This document shows positions 1 through 9,032 of a stretch of DNA of 64,000 nucleotides, in pieces. The stretch lies in assembly GCF_000577245.1 (NCBI RefSeq), contig NZ_CBYO010000009.1, positions 1 through 64,000 on the forward strand. The letters are read 5' to 3'. Below the pieces are notes generated by a model. The model made no database searches and was not told the origin of the DNA. It saw only the letters and a program-made list of their open reading frames with translations. Position 1 is the first letter of the stretch; each line of letters opens with the position of its first letter. The position numbers were made by a program, and so were the translations under genes. The stretch comes from Paucisalibacillus algeriensis. Its GTDB lineage: Bacteria > Bacillota > Bacilli > Bacillales > Amphibacillaceae.

Positions 1-164
1 AGATAAAATAAACCAATACATATCGAATATAAACTAGTAAGAAAATCTAAGAAAACGTGAGAAATCGGTAGATTTCACTTTCTATATTGAGGGAGATTAG
101 TGGAATAACGTATTTGAAACTTTACTTAATAAGGTAACGTCTTTTAATTAAAGGGGTTGGTAAT

Positions 165-515
165 ATGAAAAAAACAATTATACTTGTATCACTGCTTTTC
201 GCTATGGTAATTTTGGCAGACGTAATCAATATGTTTAGAACAAGCGATTCAATGACATTAGATGGTTACCTCTTTAAAAAAGATGGAACTTATTATTTAA
301 TTAATGATGAAAATTTTGATGCAGAGGTTGCAAATGAAATAGCGGGTGAAGAGTTAATATGGAACTTTAGCCAAGTTTATGTAATTGATAAAATACCATT
401 TTCATTTTCGAAGTTTCGAAGTGGTCAAAAGGTTAAAGTATGGCATAATGGAACGATTTTTGAATCTAATCCTGCCAAGGTAAAAGTATTAAAAATGAAA
501 AAGATGAATTTGTAA
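165..515 (+). CDS. DUF3221-like small exported or anchored protein
   Basis: The protein has 116 residues. Residues 4-22 are hydrophobic after MKK, which looks like a signal peptide or membrane anchor. The C-terminal half carries GQKVKVWHNG followed by an ESNPAK segment; this resembles the C-terminal signature of DUF3221 (YobA-like) proteins of Bacillaceae, a small beta-barrel family of unknown function. The start is supported by AAAGGGG about 9 bases upstream of ATG. It stands alone, followed by about 200 bases without genes. The family assignment rests on motif resemblance only, and no catalytic residue is visible. Confidence 0.6.
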   Translation: MKKTIILVSLLFAMVILADVINMFRTSDSMTLDGYLFKKDGTYYLINDENFDAEVANEIAGEELIWNFSQVYVIDKIPFSFSKFRSGQKVKVWHNGTIFESNPAKVKVLKMKKMNL

Positions 516-726
516 GTTACCTATTATTATTGATTTTGTAAGACATAAAAAGGTATTTAGAAATTAGTTTGTGAAACTATCTACTTAAATTAAACCAGCT
601 AATAGTTGTCAATATTTTTCTCTAAAAATCCTAAATAGCTTATGATATACTAAATTTGCACATACCAAATAACCCTCCTTCAATCTCCAATTGGAAGGTT
701 TTGGGGTATATGGTTAAATTGTTTAT

Positions 727-1018
727 TTAAGCAATATCTTGGAAGGTAGTATTACTTTTCAATAATGCGTAAATCCAATGTAATAACTTGTTTGCACATG
801 CTATTACGTCTACTTTGTAAGGTTTTCCTTCTTCGCGTTTTTTATCATAAAAGGCTCGTAACTTCCTGTTACGGGGAATGATTTCATCCGTTGTTTTCTG
901 TTTCCGAGAATCACGGATGGCGGAGCGAACTGCCATAAATAGAGCGTGTCTTAATCGGCTAGATCCTCTTTTAGTGATTCGATTCACGGTTCCTTTAATT
1001 ACCGAGTGGTTTTCCCTG
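727..1018 (-). pseudogene. IS110-family transposase C-terminal remnant
   Basis: The readable frame gives NRITKRGSSRLRHALF, then FYDKKREEGKPYKV and ACANKLLHWIYALL. These are typical of the C-terminal transposase_20 region of IS110/IS116/IS902 transposases. The N-terminal DEDD catalytic domain and most of the protein are missing, and the reading frame runs straight into the 3' end of the neighbouring MocR gene. The remnant is too short to be active and marks an old insertion followed by deletion. Confidence 0.8.
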
Positions 1019-2416
1019 TTATTTATTGTGCAAGACTCTCTTTATTCTTGCTACTCCTTCTGCAATATTAACTTCATCTAAATTTCCAAAGCCTAAAATA
1101 ATATAATTTGAATATAATCCTTTGTTAATGGTATGCAGTTCAACAGGGTACATTTTTATGCCATGACCATGTAATTTTGATAGGAGATTTTCCGTAAAAT
1201 GAATTCCATTAAATTCAGCAACTAAATGTAATCCAGTAGAATCACCATATATATTAACGTTATCCACAAATTCTTTATAAAGCTGCTCTTTTAGAAAATC
1301 TCTTCTTTTTCGATAAATTTTCTTCATATGATAGATATGTTTTTCTAAGTGACCTTCTTTAATAAACAGGGCAAGTGTAAGTTGCTCTAAAGAGGGTGTA
1401 TGTAAGTCACTGAAATACTTTAGTGTACGGCCACGTTCAATTAGTGCTGGAGGAAGTATTATGTATCCTAACCGTAATGCCGGTGAAAGTATCTTACTGA
1501 ATGTACCTATGTATATAGTTCGATTAGGGTCTAGCCCCTGCAATGAACTGATAGAAGGGCCTTCATATCGAAATTCACTATCATAATCATCTTCAACGAT
1601 ATAACTGTCCACTTTTCTGGCAAATTCGATTAGTTGAATCCTCCTTTGAATTGGTAAAGTTCCTCCGATAGGAAACTGATGAGATGGTGTGACAAAGATA
1701 AACGCTGGTTTTAATTCGTGAGGTATTTGGTTTGTATCCATTCCATTTTCATCAACTCTGATAGGGAGAAGGGAGGCCCCATATGATTGAAAGATTGTTT
1801 GAATTTCATGTGTAATTGGATCCTCGATGATTACTTTGTCATTTGCTGAAATAAGCAATTTAGCTATTAATGTCAATGCTTGAGTAGCTCCAGTTGTAAT
1901 GACTAATTGTTCAGGGTGGCATTCCACACCTCTTGTTCGAAGTAAATAGTCTGATAATACGGTTCTTAACTCTATACGCCCTTCCGGTGAATCATACCCA
2001 AATAGGGCATGATCGGTATCAATGCTTACACGTTTCGCTAAGTTTCCCCATTGTTTTCTTGGAAATAAGTTCAATGCTGGGATACCGGAACGAAAATCAA
2101 TCATATTGTCATTTTTCTTTGGCGAGTTATTTTCCAACATAAAAGGAGTATTCATTTCTGTCTTTTTTAAATAAGCTCCTGCTGCTACAAATGTTCCTGC
2201 ACCTTGATGTCCTTCTAAAAAACCTTCAGCAAGTAATTGATCATAAGCTTCCAAAACAACATTACGAGAAACTTCCAGTTCTTCTGCTAATTGCCGGGTG
2301 GAAGGAAGACGATATCCTGCCGAAAGCTCACCATTTAATATTTTTGTTCTCAATTGTTGATAAATCTGTCGTATTAACGGTATCTTTAGTGAACGGTCAA
2401 TCATTAACCATGCCAT
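1019..2416 (-). CDS. MocR/GabR-type PLP-binding transcriptional regulator
   Basis: This is a 465-residue fusion of an N-terminal GntR-type winged helix (residues about 10-75, with GYRLPSTRQLAEELEVSRN) and a fold-type-I aminotransferase domain (about 110-465). The PLP region is visible as VEDDYDSEFRY and as GTFSKILSPALRLGY, whose lysine should carry the cofactor. Length and layout match MocR regulators such as GabR, which sense an amino-acid-like ligand through PLP. An AAGGAG lies upstream of the ATG. It diverges from a DUF2000 gene across a 127-bp region holding two direct repeats. Likely targets are the DUF2000 gene and the proline-dehydrogenase-like gene. The ligand is unknown. Confidence 0.9.
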   Translation of the reverse strand: MAWLMIDRSLKIPLIRQIYQQLRTKILNGELSAGYRLPSTRQLAEELEVSRNVVLEAYDQLLAEGFLEGHQGAGTFVAAGAYLKKTEMNTPFMLENNSPKKNDNMIDFRSGIPALNLFPRKQWGNLAKRVSIDTDHALFGYDSPEGRIELRTVLSDYLLRTRGVECHPEQLVITTGATQALTLIAKLLISANDKVIIEDPITHEIQTIFQSYGASLLPIRVDENGMDTNQIPHELKPAFIFVTPSHQFPIGGTLPIQRRIQLIEFARKVDSYIVEDDYDSEFRYEGPSISSLQGLDPNRTIYIGTFSKILSPALRLGYIILPPALIERGRTLKYFSDLHTPSLEQLTLALFIKEGHLEKHIYHMKKIYRKRRDFLKEQLYKEFVDNVNIYGDSTGLHLVAEFNGIHFTENLLSKLHGHGIKMYPVELHTINKGLYSNYIILGFGNLDEVNIAEGVARIKRVLHNK

Positions 2417-2436
2417 CTATTTAATCTCCTTGAAAA

Positions 2437-2472
2437 ATTGGTACTATAAAACATTCATATTATTGGTACTAC
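2437..2472. promoter_or_regulatory. Direct-repeat operator between mocR-type gene and DUF2000 gene
   Basis: ATTGGTACTAT (2437-2447) and ATTGGTACTAC (2462-2472) are direct repeats 25 bases apart start to start. MocR/GabR regulators are known to bind direct repeats in divergent promoters. The same pair with the same spacing recurs at 3378-3413. Binding is inferred, not shown. Confidence 0.6.
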
Positions 2473-2543
2473 TTTAGACCATTTTAATATGGTAATTTTA
2501 ATACATCCAAATAGATTCATTTTAAAAAATTGGAGGAATTTAA

Positions 2544-2972
2544 GTGAGCCAACAAAGTAATGAGATTAAATGTGTTTTATTGATTGATTCCGAACTGCCG
2601 TTGGGTTATTTAGCTAATACCGCAGCTGTTCTGGCCCTTACGATAGGAAAAAGAGCTGAAGGAATTATAGGTCCTGATGTAGTGGATGGTTCGGGTCAAA
2701 TACATACCGGCATTACAACAATACCTCTTCCCATTTTAAAAACTACGAGGGAAGACTTACAAGCATTAAAACAGAAGATATCTTCTGAAGCATTTCAAGA
2801 TTTGCTTGTTGTTTATTTTTCTAATGCTGCACAAACTACCAATAACTATGAAGAATACATTCAGAAAATAGCTACCTATACAAGAGAAGATCTGCATTAT
2901 TTGGGTATTGCTTTATACGGTGATCGTAAAAAGATTAACAAGTTGACAGGTAATCTGTCCCTTTTAAGGTAG
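2544..2972 (+). CDS. DUF2000 domain protein
   Basis: The protein has 142 residues and covers a whole DUF2000 domain: an N-terminal CVLLIDSELPLGYLANTAAVL segment shortened here to its key part LPLGYLANTAAVL, a conserved GPDVVDGSG, and the HTGITTIPLPIL stretch. DUF2000 proteins are predicted to have a peptidyl-tRNA-hydrolase-like fold and their function is unknown. The GTG start at 2544 follows TGGAGG at a good distance. It diverges from the MocR regulator and is followed 9 bases later by a broken amino-acid permease, so it was probably the first gene of an operon under that regulator. Confidence 0.8.
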   Translation: MSQQSNEIKCVLLIDSELPLGYLANTAAVLALTIGKRAEGIIGPDVVDGSGQIHTGITTIPLPILKTTREDLQALKQKISSEAFQDLLVVYFSNAAQTTNNYEEYIQKIATYTREDLHYLGIALYGDRKKINKLTGNLSLLR

Positions 2973-2981
2973 GTGTTGAAG

Positions 2982-3184
2982 ATGGAATTAACTCGAACTC
3001 TTGGAATTCGTGCTTCAACATCCATTGGAATCGGTGCTATGGTTGGTGCGGGGATATTTGTGCTTAGTGGGGTTGCTACCGGTAAGGCAGGCCCTGCAGG
3101 GGTAATGCTGTTGATGGAATCCGTGCTTTACACTCAGAAATCAATATAATTCTTATTAATTCTGATGAGTCCATTATTAAATAA
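2982..3184 (+). pseudogene. Amino-acid permease (APC family) with large internal deletion
   Basis: The ATG at 2982 starts a 55-residue frame whose first 42 residues are a good APC-permease N-terminus (TRTLGIRASTSIGIGAMVGA, then GIFVLSGVATGKAGPAG). After codon 42 the similarity stops. Another frame then reads GIRALHSEINIILINSDES to a stop at about 3184, which may be the original C-terminus joined by a deletion of more than 1 kb. Transport function must be lost. The gene was in an operon with the DUF2000 gene, so the pathway once included uptake of an amino acid or amine. Confidence 0.75.
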
Positions 3185-3281
3185 AAAAAGGAATTAAAAT
3201 CGTTTGAATTACAATAATGTTAAGGAATACACATAAAGTAACGGGTAGTTTTAGTTTAGGAAACGTTATAACAAAACAGAA

Positions 3282-3311
3282 AACAACTCAAATATACTGA
3301 GTTGTTTTTTT
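3282..3311 (+). terminator. Rho-independent terminator
   Basis: AACAACTCA and TGAGTTGTT form a 9-bp stem with a 7-base loop followed by a run of T. It would end the DUF2000-permease transcript before the proline-dehydrogenase-like gene. Confidence 0.8.
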
Positions 3312-3377
3312 GCAATTCTTTTAAATTTTGTTAAGACCTGTCAGTAGTTAAACATGTCATCCATTGATCCCCTTTAA

Positions 3378-3413
3378 ATTGGTACTATCAAACATTCGGC
3401 TAATTGGCACTAC
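3378..3413 (+). promoter_or_regulatory. Second copy of the MocR-type direct-repeat operator
   Basis: ATTGGTACTAT (3378-3388) and ATTGGCACTAC (3403-3413) repeat the 2437-2472 operator with identical 25-base spacing. The flanking bases are also similar (CTTTAGGCCACTTTAACATG here, CTTTAGACCATTTTAATATG there), so the whole promoter region looks duplicated. It lies about 115 bases upstream of the proline-dehydrogenase-like gene. Confidence 0.6.
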
Positions 3414-3528
3414 TTTAGGCCACTTTAACATGGTAATTTTTACTTAGAAAGAAAAGCTATTCATTTCCAAACTAGGGAATGAGAATGAGAAGAGACTAAA
3501 AAATGTTTGAACAAGGGATGTGATTTTT

Positions 3529-4488
3529 ATGGTTAATGAAGAAAAACGATTATCCAACGCATTAAAATCAATTGCAAGAAATCAAGAAATAAAAGCTTAT
3601 CTTCAAAACTCAAAAGAACTTTTTACACTTTTAATGAAGGGCGCCAACCGGTTCGTGGCGGGAACAACGCGAACTGAAGGGATAGAGCGCGCCACTTATT
3701 TGTATAACAAAGGATATCAGATTTCATTAGAATTCATTGGAGAAAATACAACATCTGAGCATGAGTGTAAGTCTGCAAAGAAAGAATTTGAGGAATTAAT
3801 TAAGGAACTAGGGGCTAATCAAATAAAAGGAACCGTATCTTTTGATCTTTCACATATAGGCATGATGATTACTGATTCATTAGCGTATAGCCATCTGGAA
3901 GAATTAGCAAGAGTAGCGCAAGAAAATGAGATTCAATTAATGATTAGCATGGAGGAATCTCAAAAAACGAATAAGATTTTATCCATTTATAGGGACATTT
4001 CAAGGTTATACGCTAACGTTGGAATAACATTGCAGGTTCATCTAAATCGATCTTTGACGGATCTTAAAGAGTTATTGCAGATGCCGGGTAGAATTCGTTT
4101 AGTAAAGGGGGCTTATCAAGAACCTGAAGGTATATTTATACCTAGATCTGAAGAGTTAAATAAACGGTACATTGAATTTGTTTCAATGTGTGTAGAAAGT
4201 GACCATCCACTTTCTATTGCTACTCATGATGAAAACTTATTGTTGGATCTAAATGCAAAGGGATATTTACAAAGTCAGAATGTTGAAGTCGAAATGTTAG
4301 ATGGAGTTCGATCAGACTTGTTAAAAACTTTAAAGGAAGATGATATTCCATCCAAAGTTTATGTTACATATGGTACGGAATGGTATCTATATTTAGTTCA
4401 TCGCATTTCAGAATACCCACCTAATGTATATACTCTTATCTCTGATATTCTTGAACAAGGTGATGTTCAGCGGCATCTTTTTTATTGA
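3529..4488 (+). CDS. Proline dehydrogenase family protein
   Basis: This 319-residue protein belongs to the FAD-dependent proline dehydrogenase (PRODH) TIM-barrel family, which oxidises proline to pyrroline-5-carboxylate. Family motifs are seen in order: RLVKGAY (about residue 190), ATHDENL, EMLDGVRSDL and the C-terminal VYVTYGTEWYLYL followed by RISEYPPN. The last replaces the usual R-R-x-x-E substrate-binding helix with H-R-I-S-E, so the substrate may not be proline itself. The ATG at 3529 sits 9 bases after AAGGGA and is preferred over a GTG three codons upstream. It shares its operator with the MocR/DUF2000 promoter. No P5C dehydrogenase gene is adjacent. Confidence 0.8.
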   Translation: MVNEEKRLSNALKSIARNQEIKAYLQNSKELFTLLMKGANRFVAGTTRTEGIERATYLYNKGYQISLEFIGENTTSEHECKSAKKEFEELIKELGANQIKGTVSFDLSHIGMMITDSLAYSHLEELARVAQENEIQLMISMEESQKTNKILSIYRDISRLYANVGITLQVHLNRSLTDLKELLQMPGRIRLVKGAYQEPEGIFIPRSEELNKRYIEFVSMCVESDHPLSIATHDENLLLDLNAKGYLQSQNVEVEMLDGVRSDLLKTLKEDDIPSKVYVTYGTEWYLYLVHRISEYPPNVYTLISDILEQGDVQRHLFY

Positions 4489-4514
4489 ATTAAGGGAACA
4501 AGCTAAGCACATTT

Positions 4515-4546
4515 AACAAGGATTAAGCATTTGCTTATTCCTTGTT
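4515..4546 (+). terminator. Stem-loop terminator after the PRODH-like gene
   Basis: AACAAGGA at 4515-4522 pairs with TCCTTGTT at 4539-4546, extended inward by TTAAGCA and GCTTA. The T tract is short, so this is a probable rather than a certain terminator. Confidence 0.55.
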
Positions 4547-4963
4547 ATACTAATTCGCACTTTCTAAGTAAGTCAGTACTCTTTTTACTACTCTTATTTG
4601 TTATTTTCCAATTCTGCTTTTTATCATCAAAAGACATTAAATATAAATTATTTATCCCACTAAGTTTTTTCTCCAGTACATTTCCCTTTTTTCTTTCTTT
4701 ATTCAGATAGAATACTGGAGACCAATCTCCACCAATACTGTGACTCAGCAATATTTATTAAAATATATAATAAATATTTTTGTTGAGTAGTTAGATTATC
4801 TTTATTTGGTGCAATTTCCGTATTAGAGATGTAATTATAACCATCTACTTGAATTTAGTATGATATGATAAAATCCTTTGTAATAGTTTGTACTGCTTCT
4901 TCTTCTGTTAATTTAGCATTTACATTTGATGCGTAAGCTGTAAAAGATAACATTTTTACTCAT
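4545..4963 (-). pseudogene. Decayed gene for a small exported protein
   Basis: On the minus strand an ATG at 4963 follows a CGGAGGAAAA site. An early shift leads into a frame reading MLSFTAYASNVNAKLTEEE, resembling a signal-peptide end plus a short helical segment. That frame meets a stop after DFIISY, continues as VDGYNYISNTEIAPN, then shifts to SIGGDWSPVFYLNKERKKG and ends at 4545. At least one stop and two frameshifts break it. I do not recognise the family. No function can be proposed. Confidence 0.4.
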
Positions 4964-5219
4964 ATTTTTCCTCCGTTGATTTAGTCTTGTTTATTATTAC
5001 CTAAATATTACTAGTTATTTCAAAAGTTCTTATTTAACTAATAGTGCTATCTTGAGTAAGGTTAAAATATTTACATTCCACAATCGAGAGTTTAAACGTA
5101 GCAAGGAAAGGCGCTCATTTTCTTCAATCTCAGGGCCACATTGGGAAGTAAAGGTAAAGCTTGTTAGTTGAAGGTGATATAATTAAATAAAATTGCTTTA
5201 ATGAAGGAGACTAATAGTT

Positions 5220-6221
5220 TTGGATGCAAATTGTATTAAATTCTACGAATTTGGTAGTCCTAAAGATGTTCTAAAAGTTGAATATAAAACCATTGAATCA
5301 CCAAAAGATAATGAAGTTCTTGTTCGTATGTTAGCTCGCCCAATAAATCCCTCTGACTTAATACCGATAGGAGGATCTTATGCTCACCGGATTTCTTTAC
5401 CAAATATTCCGGGATATGAAGGAGTTGGTATAGTAGAAAATGTAGGTCCTTTAGTTTCTAAAAACCTTATTGGTAAACGTGTGTTACCTTTACGTGGGGA
5501 AGGTACATGGCAAGAATTCGTTAAAACATCAGCAGAATATGCAGTTTGCATACCTGATACTATTGATGATTTTACGGCAGCACAAATGTATATAAATCCA
5601 ATTACAGCATGGGTTGTTTGTACTGAAGTATTGAGATTAAAACCGGATGATGTTTTATTGGTTAATGCGTGCGGCTCTGCTATTGGGCATATTTTTACTC
5701 AATTATCGAAGATTTTAGGTTTTCGATTAATTGCAGTGACTAGAAATAATAAATATACAGAAGACTTACTTCATCTTGGTGCTTCTTATGTGATTGATAC
5801 CTCTCAAACTTCTCTCTATGAAACAGTTATGGAATTAACAAATGGAATAGGTGCAAATGCTGCTATTGATTCCGTTGGAGGTTCGTCTGGAAATGATTTG
5901 GCTTTTAGTGTCCGCACTAATGGGAACTTTTTAACTATTGGTCTTTTATCAGGGATACAAGTTAACTGGGCCGACATTGTAAATAAAGCAAAGGTGAATG
6001 CGAATATATTCCATTTACGAAAATGGAATAAAAATGTCTCAGCAGATAAATGGAAAGAAACTTTCAATCATTTAATAAGGCTAGTAGCTAATAAAAATTT
6101 ACGCTTGATGATGGTAGATTCTAAATATGATTTGTCGGATGTGAATAAGGCTATTGATATTATGGAATCTTCTAAAATAACTAAAGGGAAAGTATTTTTA
6201 ACAAGCAATCGAGTTAATTAA
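5220..6221 (+). CDS. Zinc-independent MDR-family alcohol dehydrogenase / quinone or enoyl reductase
   Basis: The protein has 333 residues with an N-terminal GroES-like half (GYEGVGIVENVG around residue 65-75) and a Rossmann half with NACGSAIGHIFTQLSKILG (about 145-165) for NAD(P)H binding. The structural-zinc cysteine lobe and catalytic zinc ligands are absent. The overall layout is closest to the MECR/quinone-oxidoreductase branch of medium-chain dehydrogenases. The TTG start at 5220 is chosen because GAAGGAGA lies 9 bases upstream. It precedes the PhzF-like gene by about 110 bases and may be co-transcribed. The substrate is unknown. Confidence 0.8.
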   Translation: MDANCIKFYEFGSPKDVLKVEYKTIESPKDNEVLVRMLARPINPSDLIPIGGSYAHRISLPNIPGYEGVGIVENVGPLVSKNLIGKRVLPLRGEGTWQEFVKTSAEYAVCIPDTIDDFTAAQMYINPITAWVVCTEVLRLKPDDVLLVNACGSAIGHIFTQLSKILGFRLIAVTRNNKYTEDLLHLGASYVIDTSQTSLYETVMELTNGIGANAAIDSVGGSSGNDLAFSVRTNGNFLTIGLLSGIQVNWADIVNKAKVNANIFHLRKWNKNVSADKWKETFNHLIRLVANKNLRLMMVDSKYDLSDVNKAIDIMESSKITKGKVFLTSNRVN

Positions 6222-6333
6222 TCTTCAACTAATGGGTTGTAGAGTAATTATTGCAAAATGCTTAGAAAATCGAAAATATTTTTTAGTTAAGCAAAGGGGA
6301 TACTTTAAACTAATAACAAAGGGAGAATTAAAA

Positions 6334-7191
6334 TTGTTATATTATGTAATTGATGCTTTTACAGAAACAAAATTTGGAGGGAATCCAGCAGGAGTAGTAA
6401 TCCATGAAAATTTGAACGAAGGGTTTATGCAGAAATTTGCTGCAGAAGTTCGCTTTTCAGAAACAGCATTTATCAAAAAAATAAACGATAAAAATTTTGA
6501 AATAAAGTTTTTCACACCGACTTCACAAGTTGAACTTTGTGGACATGCTACTATTGCATCTTTCAAAGCCCTTTTGGACAGTCATGCTATTGAAGATAAC
6601 AATACATATTTTATGAAAACACTCGCCGGCACACTTTCTGTTGAAGTATATCAATCATTTATAATGATGGAGCAAGCTGAACCAAAGCTTGGAAGAGTTT
6701 TTGATGATTATGATGTTTTGTCTGACATATTTAAAATTAACATGAGTCAAATTGGCGATATAAATTTTAATCTTGTTCCTCAAGCTGTAAGCACGGGTCT
6801 TTGGGATATAATGCTTCCTATAAAAACAAAGGATGCTCTGTATGCTCTAAATCCCGATCTTAAAGCACTTGCTGAATATACAAAGAGCAATAAAGTGGGG
6901 GGAGTCCATGCATTTACTCTTGATACAAAAGAAGGAATAGCAGAAAGTAGAAACTTTTGCCCGCTCTATGGTATTGATGAGGAAGCCGCAACAGGCACTT
7001 CAAATGGGGCATTAACATACTATCTTTTTACTGACCACGTATTAAATAAATTTAATCAAGAGTACACTTTCCTTCAAGGGTATAGTATGGGCAGACCTTC
7101 TAATATCATTACAAAATTAATTAATAAGAATAATCCAAAAGTTATGGTAGGTGGGAAAGCAATTATATTGACCAAAGGTAAGCTATACTAA
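6334..7191 (+). CDS. PhzF-family isomerase
   Basis: This 285-residue protein matches the PhzF/YddE family of diaminopimelate-epimerase-fold isomerases: it begins LYYVIDAFTETKFGGNPAGV, has the FSETAFI segment carrying the probable catalytic glutamate, CGHATIASF, and EEAATGTSNGAL near residue 215-230. The frame is open further upstream, but the family N-terminus and a GGGAG 8 bases before TTG at 6334 fix the start there. It follows the MDR oxidoreductase gene on the same strand. Family members in Bacillaceae mostly have unknown substrates; a role in phenazine synthesis is not implied. Confidence 0.85.
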   Translation: MLYYVIDAFTETKFGGNPAGVVIHENLNEGFMQKFAAEVRFSETAFIKKINDKNFEIKFFTPTSQVELCGHATIASFKALLDSHAIEDNNTYFMKTLAGTLSVEVYQSFIMMEQAEPKLGRVFDDYDVLSDIFKINMSQIGDINFNLVPQAVSTGLWDIMLPIKTKDALYALNPDLKALAEYTKSNKVGGVHAFTLDTKEGIAESRNFCPLYGIDEEAATGTSNGALTYYLFTDHVLNKFNQEYTFLQGYSMGRPSNIITKLINKNNPKVMVGGKAIILTKGKLY

Positions 7192-7430
7192 GCGTCTTCT
7201 TCTTATGCCTAATAAAAGAATACGGGTATTCCACATTCCGGCGCTCAATACTAATAAAGTTGGAAACTGACTAAAAAGTCGAACAGTATATTAAGATTAA
7301 GAAATTTAGGCTACCTGATCTTACCATTAATAAATAATACTTTTTTAGAGATAATACTTGCCATGAATTAGGGGAACTACAATGAAGAAAATAAGTAACA
7401 AAAATTGAGGAAAACAGAATACTTCAAATA

Positions 7431-7459
7431 AAAAGCTATCCCAACAGGGATAGCTTTTT
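7431..7459 (+). terminator. Rho-independent terminator
   Basis: AAAAGCTATCCC, loop AACA, then GGGATAGCTTTTT: a 12-bp perfect stem with a T tail, about 240 bases after the PhzF gene. Confidence 0.8.
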
Positions 7460-7518
7460 ATACTTTTTAAACAAATACACCATATATTACACAGAAAATA
7501 AGTGATAAGGGGGATGAT

Positions 7519-7611
7519 GTTTCGGCTAAGAGAAAACGGGATACCACATCCGAGAAAATTGAGAAATGGATAAAGGAGGATAAGTTTTTTGTGTACTCTT
7601 TTTATCGCTAA
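7519..7611 (+). pseudogene. Possible TnsA-like N-terminal fragment
   Basis: A short frame without its own start reads SAKRKRDTTSEKIEKWIKE and then leaves similarity and stops after FYR. The KRKR..T.EKI.KWIKE pattern resembles the first 20 or so residues of TnsA endonucleases of Tn7-like elements in Bacillaceae, which normally continue with a GRGQG-type stretch. An ATG ATG 1 base out of frame just upstream follows GGGGG, consistent with a frameshifted start. The 642 bases from 7192 to 7833 otherwise hold only a terminator. The identification comes from memory of the family and is tentative. Confidence 0.3.
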
Positions 7612-7833
7612 TTATTAAAAGGAGTAAAGTCACTACCTAAAGTAATCAATATTCCGATTGAAAGAGTGATTGAATCATCATTTTCCCACATTGTTATTTA
7701 TATGTAAACAAAGAATTGAAAATAATTTTATAATAAATTATTCTTTATTACATCAATATTGATCACTCATTTTAACGAAAGGAATGGATTGATATATTTG
7801 ACGTCAATGTGTCAATACGAAAAGGAGGTAAGA

Positions 7834-8793
7834 ATGAATAATAATCCTAATTCTAACTTTGAAGATTTAATAGAAAAAGAATATTCCAATATAGCAGGTA
7901 TTGCTATTAGAAAAAAAGATACTTTGATTTATGAAAAATATTTTGATGGGTACACCAAAGAGGATGTATTGCATATAGCATCTGTAACAAAAAGTATTAT
8001 GTCAGTTCTTATTGGTATTGCAATAAATAAAGAATATATTAAAAATATAGAACAGAAAGTATTAGAATTTTTTCCGGATTACACAGTTAGGCGTGGCGAA
8101 AAAACAATACAAAATGTCACCATAAAAAATTTGATGACAATGACTGCACCATATAAATATAAGTCAGAGCCATATACAAAGATTTATACAAGTGATGACT
8201 GGGTAAAAGCTACATTGGATTTGCTAGGTGGAAAAGGTGGTATTGGAGAGTTTAAATATTCTACCGTTGGCACACATATTTTATCAGGTGTTCTTACAAA
8301 TGCAACTGGTCAATCTGTGATTGATTACGCTACAGAGAGCTTGTTTAAACCTCTTGAAATCAAAGCTCCTAATAATGCATTTATACAAAATAAAGAAGAA
8401 CATTTCGCTTTTCTTAAGGATAAATATGTAACTGGTTGGGTAGCAGACCCAAAAGGTATAAACACCGCCGGTTGGGGGCTTACTTTAACGCCACGGGATA
8501 TGGCTAAAGTAGGTCAGTTATATTTAAGTGGCGGTGTATGGAACGGTAATCAAATTCTATCTTCCAAATGGATAGAGGAAAGCACAAAGGAAAAAAGTCG
8601 ATGGGGAGAGTTGTCATATGGTTACCTGTGGTGGATTGTTGATGATTGCTATGCAGCTTTGGGTGATGGTGGAAATGTAATTTTCATAAACCCTAAAAAG
8701 GAAATGGTAGTTGCTATTGCTTCTCGCTTTATGCCACGTGCCAAGGATAGGATAGAATTGATTAGAAAGCATATTATGCCATTGTTCGAATAG
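7834..8793 (+). CDS. Serine hydrolase (class C beta-lactamase / esterase family)
   Basis: The 319-residue protein has the penicillin-binding-protein-like fold signatures: SVTKS (S-x-x-K, about residue 51-55) with the nucleophilic serine, YSTVGTH for the Y-x-x motif (about 148), GWGLTLTPRDMAKVGQLYL, and a late GDGGN replacing the usual H/K-T-G. No signal peptide is visible, so the enzyme is probably cytoplasmic, unlike a true beta-lactamase. The ATG at 7834 follows AAAGGAGG at 5 bases; the upstream open stretch is not translated. Substrate could be an ester or a peptide. Confidence 0.85.
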   Translation: MNNNPNSNFEDLIEKEYSNIAGIAIRKKDTLIYEKYFDGYTKEDVLHIASVTKSIMSVLIGIAINKEYIKNIEQKVLEFFPDYTVRRGEKTIQNVTIKNLMTMTAPYKYKSEPYTKIYTSDDWVKATLDLLGGKGGIGEFKYSTVGTHILSGVLTNATGQSVIDYATESLFKPLEIKAPNNAFIQNKEEHFAFLKDKYVTGWVADPKGINTAGWGLTLTPRDMAKVGQLYLSGGVWNGNQILSSKWIEESTKEKSRWGELSYGYLWWIVDDCYAALGDGGNVIFINPKKEMVVAIASRFMPRAKDRIELIRKHIMPLFE

Positions 8794-9032
8794 AGTCAAG
8801 AGATTGTGAAGTTTTCTACTTAAACTATTTGGTGCAATACTTAAAGAATTTGCTCCAAGAAGGTCACCTTTTCCTTATTGTGAAATTGTAATAATTTTAG
8901 GAATATTATGCTAGTATTGAAATAGAAGTTATTATGCTAACAGGGTAGTTTACTTAAACAATCGTCATTAGCTTTTTTTCAACAATCTGGCCTGAATGTA
9001 ATTGTAGGCAATTAAAGGAATGGGGGAAAAGT

